A stretch of DNA of 61,507 bases from Deltaproteobacteria bacterium (GTDB taxonomy: Bacteria; Desulfobacterota; Syntrophobacteria; Syntrophobacterales; Syntrophobacteraceae): assembly GCA_021813685.1 (NCBI GenBank), contig JAKAJS010000191.1, forward strand, positions 1 through 61,507, read 5' to 3'. This document shows, piece after piece, positions 1-9,200 of the stretch (positions are counted from its first letter, which is position 1; every line of letters starts with the position of its first letter). The notes beneath the pieces are model-generated. The model did not search any database, was not told the DNA's origin, and saw only the letters and a list, made by a program, of their open reading frames with translations. A program made the position numbers and the translations under genes.

Positions 1-841
1 CATACCTGTCGAGGTTGACTATGAATTTTTCCAGGGAAACCCCCAGACGGACGGCGACGGCTTCGATGATATTGATGTTGGCCTGGTGGAGGATGAACCA
101 GTCGATCTCCTTTAGGTCCACGTGCGCCTCCGCAAGAAGCTGAAGAATTACCTCCGCGCCCTTGCGGATTGCGAACTCGAACACCTTGGGGCCGTTCATC
201 TTGAAATAGGCCATGCGGCGCTGCGTCAATCTTTCAAACGGCATCATCGTCCCGCCGGCCGGTACGCTGATGACCTCGCTTCCGCTCCCGTCGGTCCCGA
301 GACAGGAGTGGCAGACGCCTCGCTGCGAGTCCTCGGCGCGGAATAGAATCGCACCCGCGCCGTCGCCGAAGAACGGGAAGGTGGAGAAGTCCTCTTTATG
401 CAGTATTTTTGAATACATTTCCGAGGCCAGGAAGAGAATGTTTTCAAATTTTCCCGATTGTATGAGGGCGTCGGCCATACAGATTCCAAATGTGCTTCCC
501 GAACACACCGAATTGATATCGAAGGCGAAGGCGTTGGCGGCGCCCAGTTTGTTCTGCACCCGGGTGGCGGTTGCCGGCTGCATGCGGTCGGGCGAAGAGG
601 TGGAAAGCACTATCCCCTGGAGCTTTTCAACGGGAAAGTCTATCCTTTGCAAACATCTGCGGGCCGCTTCGAAGGCCAGATCCGATGTGCAACTCTCTTC
701 GGGGGCTATTCTTCGCGACTGGATGCCTGTTTTTTCACTGATCAGTCCCAACGAGGAAGTCGGGAAAGCGTTGAGCTCTTCATTGCGCACGGAGGTTTCG
801 GGCAAATAGCTGCCCGTTGAAAAAATTACAGCATTTTTCAT
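1..841 (-). CDS. fabH: 3-oxoacyl-ACP synthase III (FabH), 3' end cut by window edge
   Basis: Condenses an acyl-CoA with malonyl-ACP to start fatty-acid synthesis in the cytoplasm. The visible 280 residues read as a thiolase-fold KAS III. The nucleophile Cys113 sits in an SVCSGSTFGI motif and the catalytic His252 in LHQAN. The window ends just after LDRY; the next residue begins with G, and the family's catalytic Asn (in the GNTS motif) would follow immediately, so it lies outside. Family members are about 320-330 residues, so roughly 45 are missing. The start is the ATG at 841; no strong ribosome binding site is visible. It is transcribed in the same direction as the upstream MucR-like regulator, about 200 bp away. 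A FabH-like enzyme of a secondary pathway is possible because no other fab gene is in view. Confidence 0.88.
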   Translation of the reverse strand, partial: MKNAVIFSTGSYLPETSVRNEELNAFPTSSLGLISEKTGIQSRRIAPEESCTSDLAFEAARRCLQRIDFPVEKLQGIVLSTSSPDRMQPATATRVQNKLGAANAFAFDINSVCSGSTFGICMADALIQSGKFENILFLASEMYSKILHKEDFSTFPFFGDGAGAILFRAEDSQRGVCHSCLGTDGSGSEVISVPAGGTMMPFERLTQRRMAYFKMNGPKVFEFAIRKGAEVILQLLAEAHVDLKEIDWFILHQANINIIEAVAVRLGVSLEKFIVNLDRY

Positions 842-1038
842 CTCGATCGGTCACGCTTCTCGAATTGTCCAAATAAATCTCATAATCAAGCCGGCTCGCG
901 TCTCGTGGAAAAGACCCAACAGCTTGGCTACTCGCTATTATCGGCCAAATGCATGGGCAGATGATAAATACGGCGCGGCAATCCGCACAATAGGGGCAAG
1001 CGTGTATTTGTCCGGACACAAACCCGGTAGGCTCTACC

Positions 1039-1560
1039 TCAAAATGTAGTAACCACGGATTTTTTTCCGCGACTCTGCCGCGATGTCTGTTTGAGATTGC
1101 GCTCGGAACCCGTTTTGTCTTCTCGCTTACGATCGAGATAGATTCTCAGGTTTTCAGGCAATCCCCGTTTTTTGGCCGAACGGCTGCGAAGATCGGTGAG
1201 GATTCTTGCGGAGAGGGGCTGCTTTAGGGGAAATCCCCACTTTTTCTTGTACTCCCTGGGGGTCAGGTGATGGATGCGGAGGTGATTGGCGGTGAGCTGG
1301 CGCAACTCGGCTTTGCATTCCATGCAGGTCACTTTTTCTTCCTGGATGGAAGAGAGCGGGTCGGTAGGAGAGGCTCCGCCGGCAGCTTGCGCCAACCCTC
1401 CCGATGCTACGGATAGACCCTGTTCTTCGGCCAGACTCATCTTCTGAAGAGCGTTGTACGCCCTCACCAAGGCGTGTTCGATCTCCTCGGCCGTCATTTT
1501 ACTCACGGAAGCCTGGGCCTGGACGATTTCCACCGCTAACTCGAGCAACTTCTTCCCCAT
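1039..1560 (-). CDS. MucR/Ros-family zinc-finger transcriptional regulator
   Basis: A 173-residue DNA-binding regulator. The C-terminal half carries the Ros/MucR zinc finger, CMEC followed about ten residues later by a HLRIHH histidine pair, and then the family hallmark LTPREYKKKWGFP. The N-terminal part is helical and may oligomerise, as in characterised MucR proteins. The frame is open further upstream, but the ATG at 1560 (MGKKLLEL) is preceded by AAGGA at good spacing and fits family length. The C-terminus is a basic tail (KRGLPENL and following). MucR homologues elsewhere control exopolysaccharide, motility and cell-cycle genes; the target here is unknown. Confidence 0.85.
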   Translation of the reverse strand: MGKKLLELAVEIVQAQASVSKMTAEEIEHALVRAYNALQKMSLAEEQGLSVASGGLAQAAGGASPTDPLSSIQEEKVTCMECKAELRQLTANHLRIHHLTPREYKKKWGFPLKQPLSARILTDLRSRSAKKRGLPENLRIYLDRKREDKTGSERNLKQTSRQSRGKKSVVTTF

Positions 1561-2091
1561 TATGATGATCCTTCTTAGGCAGGCAGATAAACTATGGTGA
1601 TAACCAGAGTAAAAACCTGCTTCTAAATATGAGAATCGGGCTTCCATTTGTAAAGGGAATCAGATCATAATTTATTGAAAAGGTTGTATAAAGATATCAA
1701 GGGCGGGCGATAAGCGCCGAGTTGGTCTCCGTTCGCAAACCCTACCGAAGGTGCGGACTGGACAGTATCCCCCTCTTTCAAAGGGGACTTTCAAAGGGGG
1801 ACTTGGGTTCGAATCTCCTGACGCGATCCCGATTCGCACCGGGCGTCGGATTGGTAGGTCGGGGTGAGCACCGCGATCCCCAACATCCCCTCGCATTGCC
1901 CCCGGGCGTAGAAGGGTGGGCACAGGCAACATTGTGCCCACCACCTTCATGGCCCGGGTTTCCGGATGGACAGGAGTACCGGGTGCTCAGGAACCCGTGA
2001 TCCCACGAAAGGTTGGGGTGGTGATGCGAGTGGTACAGGCGGCCTTCCTGGAAATGACAGTGCCCACAGGCCAGGCCATCCGGCAGCGGCG
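1561..2091. other. Intergenic stretch with short repeats, no convincing gene
   Basis: This 530-base gap has no reading frame I believe. It holds a tandem pair of CTTTCAAAGGGG units at about 1775-1801, preceded by a C-run that can fold on the first unit. A weak inverted repeat, GTCGGGG with CCCCAAC, lies at 1858-1883. A perfect 10-bp hairpin lies at 1915-1942. These look like dispersed palindromic repeat debris rather than coding sequence. Confidence 0.5.
1915..1942. repeat. Perfect 10-bp inverted repeat with 8-nt loop
   Basis: GGTGGGCACA (1915-1924) and TGTGCCCACC (1933-1942) are exact reverse complements around the loop GGCAACAT. No T-run follows on either strand, so a REP-like palindrome is more likely than an intrinsic terminator. 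It lies downstream of the FTR gene on the minus strand. Confidence 0.7.
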
Positions 2092-2418
2092 CTAGCCGCC
2101 CGCCGGCGGTCGCCTTTCCGGAACGTACACCTCCGGGATTTTTCCTTCGTTCCATTCCCGGGAGACATAGAGTCCGCAGTAGCAGCTGCCATACTCTGCA
2201 ACATCGGGTTCTCGGTAGACGCAGGGGCAGATGATGTCCCGGTCCCGGTTACGGTCCTCAGCCGCCAGCCTGCACGGACAGCACATGTACCCGTAGCGCT
2301 CCTTGTTTTCCAGAAGCCCGCGGAGCAGATCGAAAGTCCTGGGGAGATCGCGGTTGAAAAAATACCCCTTGGCTTCCTGGGTCCCTTTGAGGAATTCATA
2401 AAGCTCTTCGACGTTCAT
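2092..2418 (-). CDS. Ferredoxin-thioredoxin reductase catalytic subunit (FTR beta)
   Basis: A 108-residue 4Fe-4S/disulfide enzyme that passes electrons from ferredoxin to a redox-active disulfide in a thioredoxin-type partner. The three Cys motifs are clear: CPC at 47-49, CPC at 64-66 and CYC at 79-81. In plant and cyanobacterial FTR the last motif is CHC, and its His lies next to the active-site Cys; here it is Tyr. Length matches the family. The gene overlaps the upstream glutaredoxin-like gene by four bases (ATGA), so the two are probably translated together. No gene for the FTR variable subunit is nearby, as in other bacteria that have only the catalytic chain. Confidence 0.9.
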   Translation of the reverse strand: MNVEELYEFLKGTQEAKGYFFNRDLPRTFDLLRGLLENKERYGYMCCPCRLAAEDRNRDRDIICPCVYREPDVAEYGSCYCGLYVSREWNEGKIPEVYVPERRPPAGG

Positions 2419-2669
2419 TCCAGGCTCAGCGCCTCCTTAATCTCTTCTTTGCGGAATCCGATGATCACCTTGGGTCCTATCATAATCATCGGAAAGGCGC
2501 ACGAGGGGTTGTTCTCCTTGATTTCATCGATCAGGCGGCGCCTTTCCTCGCCCTCCAGTTTATCGACGTCCACGCAGTCGTAGTCGACACCGCATTTGTC
2601 GAGAAAGTCCTTGGTGTCCCTGCAGTGGATGCAGGTGGAAAGCGCGTAGAGCTTTACGTGATCGTTCAT
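2415..2669 (-). CDS. Glutaredoxin-like protein (NrdH/Grx type)
   Basis: An 84-residue thioredoxin-fold protein with a CIHC active site at residues 13-16 and the expected cis-proline region (FPMIMIG). It probably serves as the dithiol carrier for the FTR subunit encoded immediately downstream; that pairing is inferred from the four-base overlap. Its start codon also overlaps the stop of the preceding DUF2400 gene by four bases, so the three genes form one translationally coupled operon. The second active-site Cys and short length suggest electron transfer rather than glutathione chemistry. The reductase could instead act on other thioredoxins. Confidence 0.88.
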   Translation of the reverse strand: MNDHVKLYALSTCIHCRDTKDFLDKCGVDYDCVDVDKLEGEERRRLIDEIKENNPSCAFPMIMIGPKVIIGFRKEEIKEALSLE

Positions 2670-3535
2670 CCTCTCACTCCATTTGATAGGCAGCCGTAAA
2701 AATGCTGCATGCGCAGCGCCTCTGGTTTAATTCCAAACCGGGTTAGGGCAAAATCGTAGCGGACGGGATCATCGGGCCGTATCGAGGCAAACGCGTCGGT
2801 AATCTCGACGGCGCAGCGGATATCGGCCTGTTTGCGGCAGGTAAGGCCAAGGGTCGTTCCAATCCGGTGCATGTGCGTATCGAGCGGCACGATGAGGTGG
2901 GAGGCCGGAACGGTCCGCCAGGTTCCGGGGTCGACGTTGTCGCTTCTGACCATCCAGCGGAGGAAAAGATTGAGCCTTTTGCACGCGCTGCCTCCGTCGG
3001 GGGAAGGAATAAAGGTCGGCAGTGCGTGTCCGCAGGCCCGTTCGAGTTTATTCACCAGTTTCGCAAGGGCCGGCAGGACGTTTCGGTCTCCCCGGCTGAA
3101 CCCGGTGAGAAAGCACGATTCCAGGGAGCCGTATTGGGAGAGGAGTTTTCCAAGACCGGTCAGCAAGCCCGCCAGCATCTCGCCGGTCGTGAAGCGGTGT
3201 TTGAAGGAACGGAAGGCGTAGCGTATATCGGCCGGGCGGTTTTCCAGGAGAAAGGCCGAGGGGCTCCGGCCCATGACGTCGAGAACCGAACCCACGCTTC
3301 GAAGGATCTGCTGCACCCGGCCGTAGGCAAGAGAAGAGGCGATAAAGGCGCTGATCTCCCTGTCGGCTTTTGTCTTATAGCGATGGACGAATTCCAGGGG
3401 GTCCGGATGTATGTGCTCCAACCGGTTGTAATGGGTGTAGAGCTCTTCGAGGGCGGGGCCGAGCACCGGATCGCCCATACGGCCGGTAAAGGCCGCGTGC
3501 GGTGTATTCGGGACTGATCCGCCGTTCGTTTTCAT
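2666..3535 (-). CDS. TIGR02757 / DUF2400 family protein
   Basis: A 289-residue protein of the TIGR02757 family, which has a helix-hairpin-helix fold related to base-excision DNA glycosylases; its biochemical role is not established. Recognisable segments are FIASSLAYGRVQQIL, FLRWMVRSDNVDPG, VPLDTHMHRIGTTLGL and the C-terminal DPVRYDFALTRFGI. The ATG at 3535 is chosen because GGAGGTG lies about eight bases upstream; the frame is open 15 codons further but without a better start. It is the first gene of the operon with the glutaredoxin-like and FTR genes. That context hints at a redox or iron-sulfur link but does not prove one. Confidence 0.85.
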   Translation of the reverse strand: MKTNGGSVPNTPHAAFTGRMGDPVLGPALEELYTHYNRLEHIHPDPLEFVHRYKTKADREISAFIASSLAYGRVQQILRSVGSVLDVMGRSPSAFLLENRPADIRYAFRSFKHRFTTGEMLAGLLTGLGKLLSQYGSLESCFLTGFSRGDRNVLPALAKLVNKLERACGHALPTFIPSPDGGSACKRLNLFLRWMVRSDNVDPGTWRTVPASHLIVPLDTHMHRIGTTLGLTCRKQADIRCAVEITDAFASIRPDDPVRYDFALTRFGIKPEALRMQHFYGCLSNGVRG

Positions 3536-3620
3536 GCCGTAAACACCTCCGGGAAAAAAACTGTTTTGAAATAGTATCACAATTAGAAAATCGGGAATAG
3601 ATCATGCTGCGAAAGGGACT

Positions 3621-4295
3621 CTACCACACGCGGGGAAAAAACCGATATGGAACCTTCTCCATATATTCCTGATAGCCGTCGAGGCCTTCCATGAGCACGC
3701 GTTCTTCGCGAATGGCTCGAAAGGCGAGCAACCCGGTGAATACGGGCGTGCAGAGCACTCCGAGCCAGGACCCGAGCAATAGAGCCGTTCCGAGAAAAAA
3801 GAGACATCCCCCCGTATACATGGGGTGGCGCACATAGCTGTACGGTCCGGTGGAGATCACCGTGTGCCCGCGCTCCTTTTGAACCCGCACCACTCCCGAC
3901 GAATACGGGTTTTCCCGCATCGTTAGAAAAGAGATGAGGAGAGAAATAAGCAGCAGCAGTGCTCCGGCGATTTTGAGCCCGGTCGGCATGTGCGACCAGT
4001 GATAGCGCACGGCGTCAAGCGGCATCATCAGGAACCAGAGCAGGCAGAAAAGGACTGTCACCGCGGCAAACACCTTGTCCCAGGAAAATTCGGGGCGAAA
4101 CCGCAGCCGTTCCTCGACGAGGCCTGGTTGGTGTTCTAGAAGCCAAAAGGTCATGGGCAGGCCGGTTACAAGGATCAGGCCGAGAAAGGCCCAGCCTGCC
4201 CCCCAGAGAACCGTTCCCGCCGGGATGAAGAGCCCCAGGGCCATCACTAAAAACTCGATGCTTATCACTCGTATTACTTTGGTCCGAAGGTCCAT
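3621..4295 (-). CDS. Isoprenylcysteine carboxyl methyltransferase-like membrane protein
   Basis: A 224-residue integral membrane methyltransferase with about five hydrophobic segments. The C-terminal half has the ICMT/PEMT-type signature: GPYSYVRHPMYTGG, then a hydrophobic hairpin, then EERVLMEG and GYQEYMEKVPYRFFP. The family uses SAM to methylate lipids or isoprenylated substrates; the bacterial substrate is usually unknown. The ATG at 4295 follows a G-rich ribosome binding site (GGGGGGGAATTC). It starts 32 bases after the AsmA gene ends and is probably co-transcribed with it, consistent with an envelope role. Confidence 0.82.
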   Translation of the reverse strand: MDLRTKVIRVISIEFLVMALGLFIPAGTVLWGAGWAFLGLILVTGLPMTFWLLEHQPGLVEERLRFRPEFSWDKVFAAVTVLFCLLWFLMMPLDAVRYHWSHMPTGLKIAGALLLLISLLISFLTMRENPYSSGVVRVQKERGHTVISTGPYSYVRHPMYTGGCLFFLGTALLLGSWLGVLCTPVFTGLLAFRAIREERVLMEGLDGYQEYMEKVPYRFFPRVW

Positions 4296-4326
4296 GAATT
4301 CCCCCCCATTCAGTCTGACATTTTCA

Positions 4327-6195
4327 CTATTTTCCAAACGCACCGCCGATTCCGTTGAGTATTTTGGCGCCCAGGCCGTTAATCGAACCGCTGGCCTTGT
4401 TGAAGATCTTTTGAACTCCGCCGGCCGAGGGCAGCACCGTTTGCCCCGCATTCGGATGATCGAGGGCGGTGAGGCAGGCGTTTTGCCCGCTTTGGCTGCT
4501 TACTTCGGGGACATCGGAAACGGACCGATTCCCGATGATCCTCTCGACCTTGTTCACATAGGAGGAGGCATCGACCGAAAAATGCGGATTGGCGAGCGGC
4601 CCCGAGACGCGGAGGGCCGGCGTCAGGGCCGCCACATTGACGAGCCTGGACCGGGAGTGCACCAGCATATTGATGGTCTTGCCTCCCAGGTTGATTTCGC
4701 CTCTCCCCAGAAGCGTTGCCGCGCGCGTGTCCAGAAGAATTCCGTTCGTTTCCAGCCGGCTGCCCCTCACGGTGAAGCGCGCCGCAAGACAATTCACCCG
4801 GTATTCCGTCGAGCCGCCCGCTCCCGGAATCATAGCGTTTAGCAATTCGACGGGTAGACCTGCGAGTTCGCGCGCCCGCACCTCACCATTTCCCATCACA
4901 GCGGTGATCCGTCCCCGGGCGTGATCGACCAGATCCCGGGAACTTTGGCCCTCGCTTGTGAGCGCGACATCGATATCGCTTGTACCCTGGAGGAAAGAAC
5001 GGTGTCCGCCAAGCCTTGCCAGTTGCTCGACATCGACCCCGTTTGCGTGGAAAGCGGCCTCGACCCGTGCGGGGCTTTTCTGCGTATCGAGTTCGATCTT
5101 GCCTTCGATTTTTCCGCCGGCCAACAGCGCGTTTACGTTTGAGAGCAAAAGCCGTCCCCCGTTCAGATCGACCGTTGCGGCAACCTGTTTGAACGATCCC
5201 TTCCCGATATGCAGATCGCCGATCGTGACAGCCAGATTGGCTTCAATGGCCTGCATGCGGTTAAGCGGGACGGGGCTTGCGCCGATACCATTCTTTTGGC
5301 CCCATCGGCCCGCGTTGGCCTTCTGCGGAAGCACCCTCGCCAAATCTTTCGGGTTGAGCATGTCGCTCGAAATCGTTCCCTGCACCACGGGGATTGCGCC
5401 CCCGTAGGCTATCGCCAGCTTCGCCCCGACTTTTGTCCCCCCGGCCGTAAGAGTCAGAGCATTCACTTCGATTTTCCTGCCAGGCACGTCGAGCTTTCCG
5501 TTCGCCTTCACGGTGAGTCCTGCGTAGCGCGCCTTTGCGGTAAACGGCCAGGGCGCCCCGCTCAGGCGTGTAAAGCCCTTCGGTCCGGAGACATCCACGC
5601 TGAGAGGCGAGCCGTTGACCGTACCCTTCGCCGCCAGTTGCATGCGGGAACCCTTTGCGCCGAGAGCCAGCGTGTCGATTGTATAGTGCGATGTCTCGCC
5701 GTTCCCACCTTCGATAAAAAGATTTACCTTCTCGACCGCAATCGTTTTGACGGAAAATCCGAGCGGTTTTTCTGTGTTTGCCGGAGGAACGGTGGGGTGG
5801 GCCTTTGCCGCGCCTGCCTCGGGAGAGACCGTCGCGTGATCGAGACGGACGTCTACGTCGGAGGCGCTTAACGATGTGAGATCAAGCTCGTGTCTCAGCA
5901 ACGGGAGAAATGCCACGGCCAGCGCCAAACGGCCGATTTTGGCCATATCGGCTCCCTTCGATCCGCCAGGGCCGGCGATGGCGACCTTTTTGATCGCCAA
6001 GTCGATTCCGCTCAGAGAGAAACCCAAATGGATCGGCCCCCCCAGCGTAACGGCACGCCCCACGCGTTCACTCAGCGCCGCCTCGATTTCCTGCCGATAG
6101 CTGTTGACATCGAACGTGGCCACAAGAACGCCGATAAGGGCAACCGGAATCGCTATCAGCAAAACGACAATAAGTCGAAAATGCGATCTTTTCAT
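4327..6195 (-). CDS. AsmA-family envelope protein
   Basis: A 622-residue protein with one N-terminal membrane anchor (about residues 4-24) and a large periplasmic domain. It has the AsmA pattern: a FDVNSYRQEIEAALSERVGRAVTLGG segment straight after the anchor, several beta-strand repeats, and a C-terminal block around RGRITAVMGNGEVRARELAG and TVRGSRLETNGILLDT. AsmA-like proteins are thought to bridge inner and outer membranes and influence phospholipid or LPS transport. The ATG at 6195 is preceded by AAGGAGAGG at good spacing, better than the upstream ATG at 6216. The downstream methyltransferase gene is probably in the same operon. Confidence 0.85.
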   Translation of the reverse strand: MKRSHFRLIVVLLIAIPVALIGVLVATFDVNSYRQEIEAALSERVGRAVTLGGPIHLGFSLSGIDLAIKKVAIAGPGGSKGADMAKIGRLALAVAFLPLLRHELDLTSLSASDVDVRLDHATVSPEAGAAKAHPTVPPANTEKPLGFSVKTIAVEKVNLFIEGGNGETSHYTIDTLALGAKGSRMQLAAKGTVNGSPLSVDVSGPKGFTRLSGAPWPFTAKARYAGLTVKANGKLDVPGRKIEVNALTLTAGGTKVGAKLAIAYGGAIPVVQGTISSDMLNPKDLARVLPQKANAGRWGQKNGIGASPVPLNRMQAIEANLAVTIGDLHIGKGSFKQVAATVDLNGGRLLLSNVNALLAGGKIEGKIELDTQKSPARVEAAFHANGVDVEQLARLGGHRSFLQGTSDIDVALTSEGQSSRDLVDHARGRITAVMGNGEVRARELAGLPVELLNAMIPGAGGSTEYRVNCLAARFTVRGSRLETNGILLDTRAATLLGRGEINLGGKTINMLVHSRSRLVNVAALTPALRVSGPLANPHFSVDASSYVNKVERIIGNRSVSDVPEVSSQSGQNACLTALDHPNAGQTVLPSAGGVQKIFNKASGSINGLGAKILNGIGGAFGK

Positions 6196-6275
6196 GCGAT
6201 TGCCTCTCCTTAACAATTGTCATGCATTCGTCCTAACAATAAGGCGGCACATTGCATATATCCAGGCCATACACC

Positions 6276-9200
6276 TTACTCTCCCGGCTTTAAAACCACC
6301 TCCGCCCAAGGGATTTCCCAGGCCCCGATCCGGCAGGAGGCCTGAAAATCCTGCTGTTCGTCCTCTTTTTTCCTTTGAAGCATCCCGAGCACGGTAACCG
6401 ATTGGATACTGCCAAGACGTTTAGCCCAAAAGTCGTGCGCTTTTCTGGAGAGTTTGGCCACCGGCCGGGATTCGGAATCGTACAGGAATATCTGCCCGCC
6501 CTCTTTTCCGATGAAGAGGGGAGAGCCGGCGACAAGCCTTCCCAGCCGTCTGTGAATGGGGTGATTTTCCGGGAGACGGCCTGCGTACCCCAACATCAAA
6601 TCCGCCATCCCCAGGGTCTGGTAGCGCGTTCCCAAGAGTCCCTCGGCCCGATCCGGAGGGGCATCGGCTCGTCTTCTGACGGCAAAATCCCCGTCCAACT
6701 CCAAAAGAAAGGGGTTCGTGGTGTCCCTGCGCGCAAAGATGGAGAGCCTCTCTTTGGCCCGTGTCATGGCGACGTAAAAGAGCCTCCGTTCCTCTTCCCG
6801 GTCTTCCGACGAACGGTGCTTTCCCCAGTTGCCGTCGAGAATGAAAACGTGCGGGAATTCGAGCCCTTTTGCTCCGTGGACCGTACTGCAAAACACCCCG
6901 TCTCCGATGCGACGGTCTCGCCGCGCCTCGGCCAGTTCTTCGTAGATGCGGTCGATGAGGGCGGAAACGGGGAGGCTGGAATCGGCGGTTTCTTCCTTCC
7001 AGGACGAAAGCAGCGCGCGCAAGAGATCCCACCAGTGGTTTTTTGCAGCTCCCATTTCTTCCAGGAGCGCTTCCAGGTCGGTTGCCCTCAGAAACTCGGC
7101 TCGGCGCAGCTTGCAGGTCTCAAGAAAGGATGCGATCTCTCGTATCCTGGAAAGATTTGGCAGGCTGTTCCCCGCAAAAGTCCGGGCTACCGGGATACCG
7201 TTTGCTTCGCACAAAGCCCGCACATCGTGCAGGTTGTCCCGCGTCTTCGACAGGATGGCGATATCCGACCACCGGAAATCGTTTGCGAGCTTTGCCGTTC
7301 GCTGGAGTTCGGATAAAAGTGCCGCCGCCTGTTGGAGCCTTCCCGAAACTTCGATGATTTGCACCCTGCCTCGCGATTCCGGGTCCAGTTGCTCCCACTT
7401 TCCCCCGGCAGGCAAACTCTTTCGCGATGCGTTTATAGTAAGGGGGTGTCCGGTTTTCATGCGGTCGCTATTGCGGGAGATGAGCGCGTTTGCCGCGTCG
7501 ATGATGTTTCGGGTCGATCTGTAATTTTCGGTGAGGTAATGCACCCGCGCGTCGTAGTCTTCCCTGAATTTCACAAGGAACGTAACGTTTGAGCCCCGAA
7601 ACGCGTAAATGTTCTGGTCGTCATCTCCCACCGCGCAAATCGTAAGCCTTGTGTCCGGGTCTTCTTCGGTCCGGCCGGCAAGGGCCGACACGAGATCATA
7701 CTGCTTCCGGTCGATATCCTGGTATTCATCGACGAGTATATAGCGAAACCTGCCAAGGAGCCTTTCCCGCACGGCATCGGGTTCCATGCCGGGAAGATCC
7801 TTGTTGCCGGTGAGAAACTCAATCGCTTCGGTGAGGATCGAATCGAACATTTGTTCCTGGTCCGCCCCCTTTTCCACAAGATCGGAAAAGGATGTCCCGG
7901 TAAGGCGCATGGCGATGCCGTGGTAGGTCTGAACGGTTACCCCCGCCGAATCTTCCCCCGCGAGTTCGAAAAGCCTTCGCCGCAGCTCGATGGCCGCCGA
8001 GTGGTTGAAACAGACGATCAGAATGCTCTCGGGGTTGACGCGCAGTACGCGAAGAAGATAGGCGCATCGGTGAACGATCACCTTCGTTTTTCCGGATCCC
8101 GGGCCGGCCAGAATGAGCGTGTTGGTGTGTTCGTCTCCGGATACGATTTGTGTCTGGGAGGGGTTGGCCAGGTCCTCCACGATTTTGCGGTAGGATTCCC
8201 GGCTCGTCGCCCGCTCGAGCATTTCCTTTTTTCCGGGAAAATAGCGCCGAATAAAATCGACCTTGCCAAGAGTAAAGTAAGAGATCACCAGTTCCAGGGC
8301 TCTGCCGATTTCCTGCGCTCCCAGACGGGCGTATTCATTCATTCCGTGGACCTGGAAAATCCTCTCGCGGTAATGATGGGCGAGCGGCTCGTAGTCGCTT
8401 TTCGTATATTTTCGCCTGCTCTCTTCCGGAAAGACCCGAATCGACATGGCCTGCCGGAAGACCGCGAGCCCCTGCTGCAGGATGATTGCCCTTTGCTCGT
8501 GCAGGTAGAGAAGCCCCCTGTCGATTGCGGCCAGAGGGTCGGTGCTCCGGGATAAAAACAGGTGTGACTTGAGGCTTGCCCCCAGTTCCTCACTGGAAAA
8601 ACCCACGAGAAGATCCGCGCTTGGCGTGGTATCGGAGGGGATTTTCGAAAAAATGGTCTCAAGGATGAGCCTTGCGATTTCATGCCGCTTCCGGGCGATG
8701 GCGATCAGGGAATCCCAGTCGCGGTTGAGCTTTACCCTGTAGATATCCCGGTAGGCGTGCCGGTACTGCAGGCTGGCCTTCCCGCCGCCAAACCCCAGCC
8801 CGTCCATGCTGATGCTCTTTAAAATCAATCGTAAAGACTCGATTGTGCACTCCGGGTTTTGAGCTTTGAGGCTGCTGTTGATCTTCGCAAGAGACAGTTC
8901 GAGCCACTCGCTGTCGGCCGCATCCGGACTTTCCTCCCGCATGAGCCGCAGCATTTCGTTTTCGAGGCGGCAGGCTTTCTCGAGGACCTGGTGCGAAGGG
9001 TTTATCACCTTGTAGCGGACATAAGCGCTTAAAACGATGCCCTTTTCTATCAGCCGGGCCATCGCCATATCGTGGAGAGTCCGAAGTACCCGCTGGGAGG
9101 AGGTCTCATTTCTCGATTTCTTTACCCGGTCGCCGCTTTCCTCGATTTCCGGGAGCTCTGCCAAAGAATCGGCGCTTATTGCCCGGTCTTTGCGAGCGTT

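Noticed and set aside
1803..1816. GGGTTCGAATCTC, resembling a tRNA T-arm
   Set aside because: No acceptor, D- or anticodon arm can be folded around it, and the neighbourhood is repeat debris.
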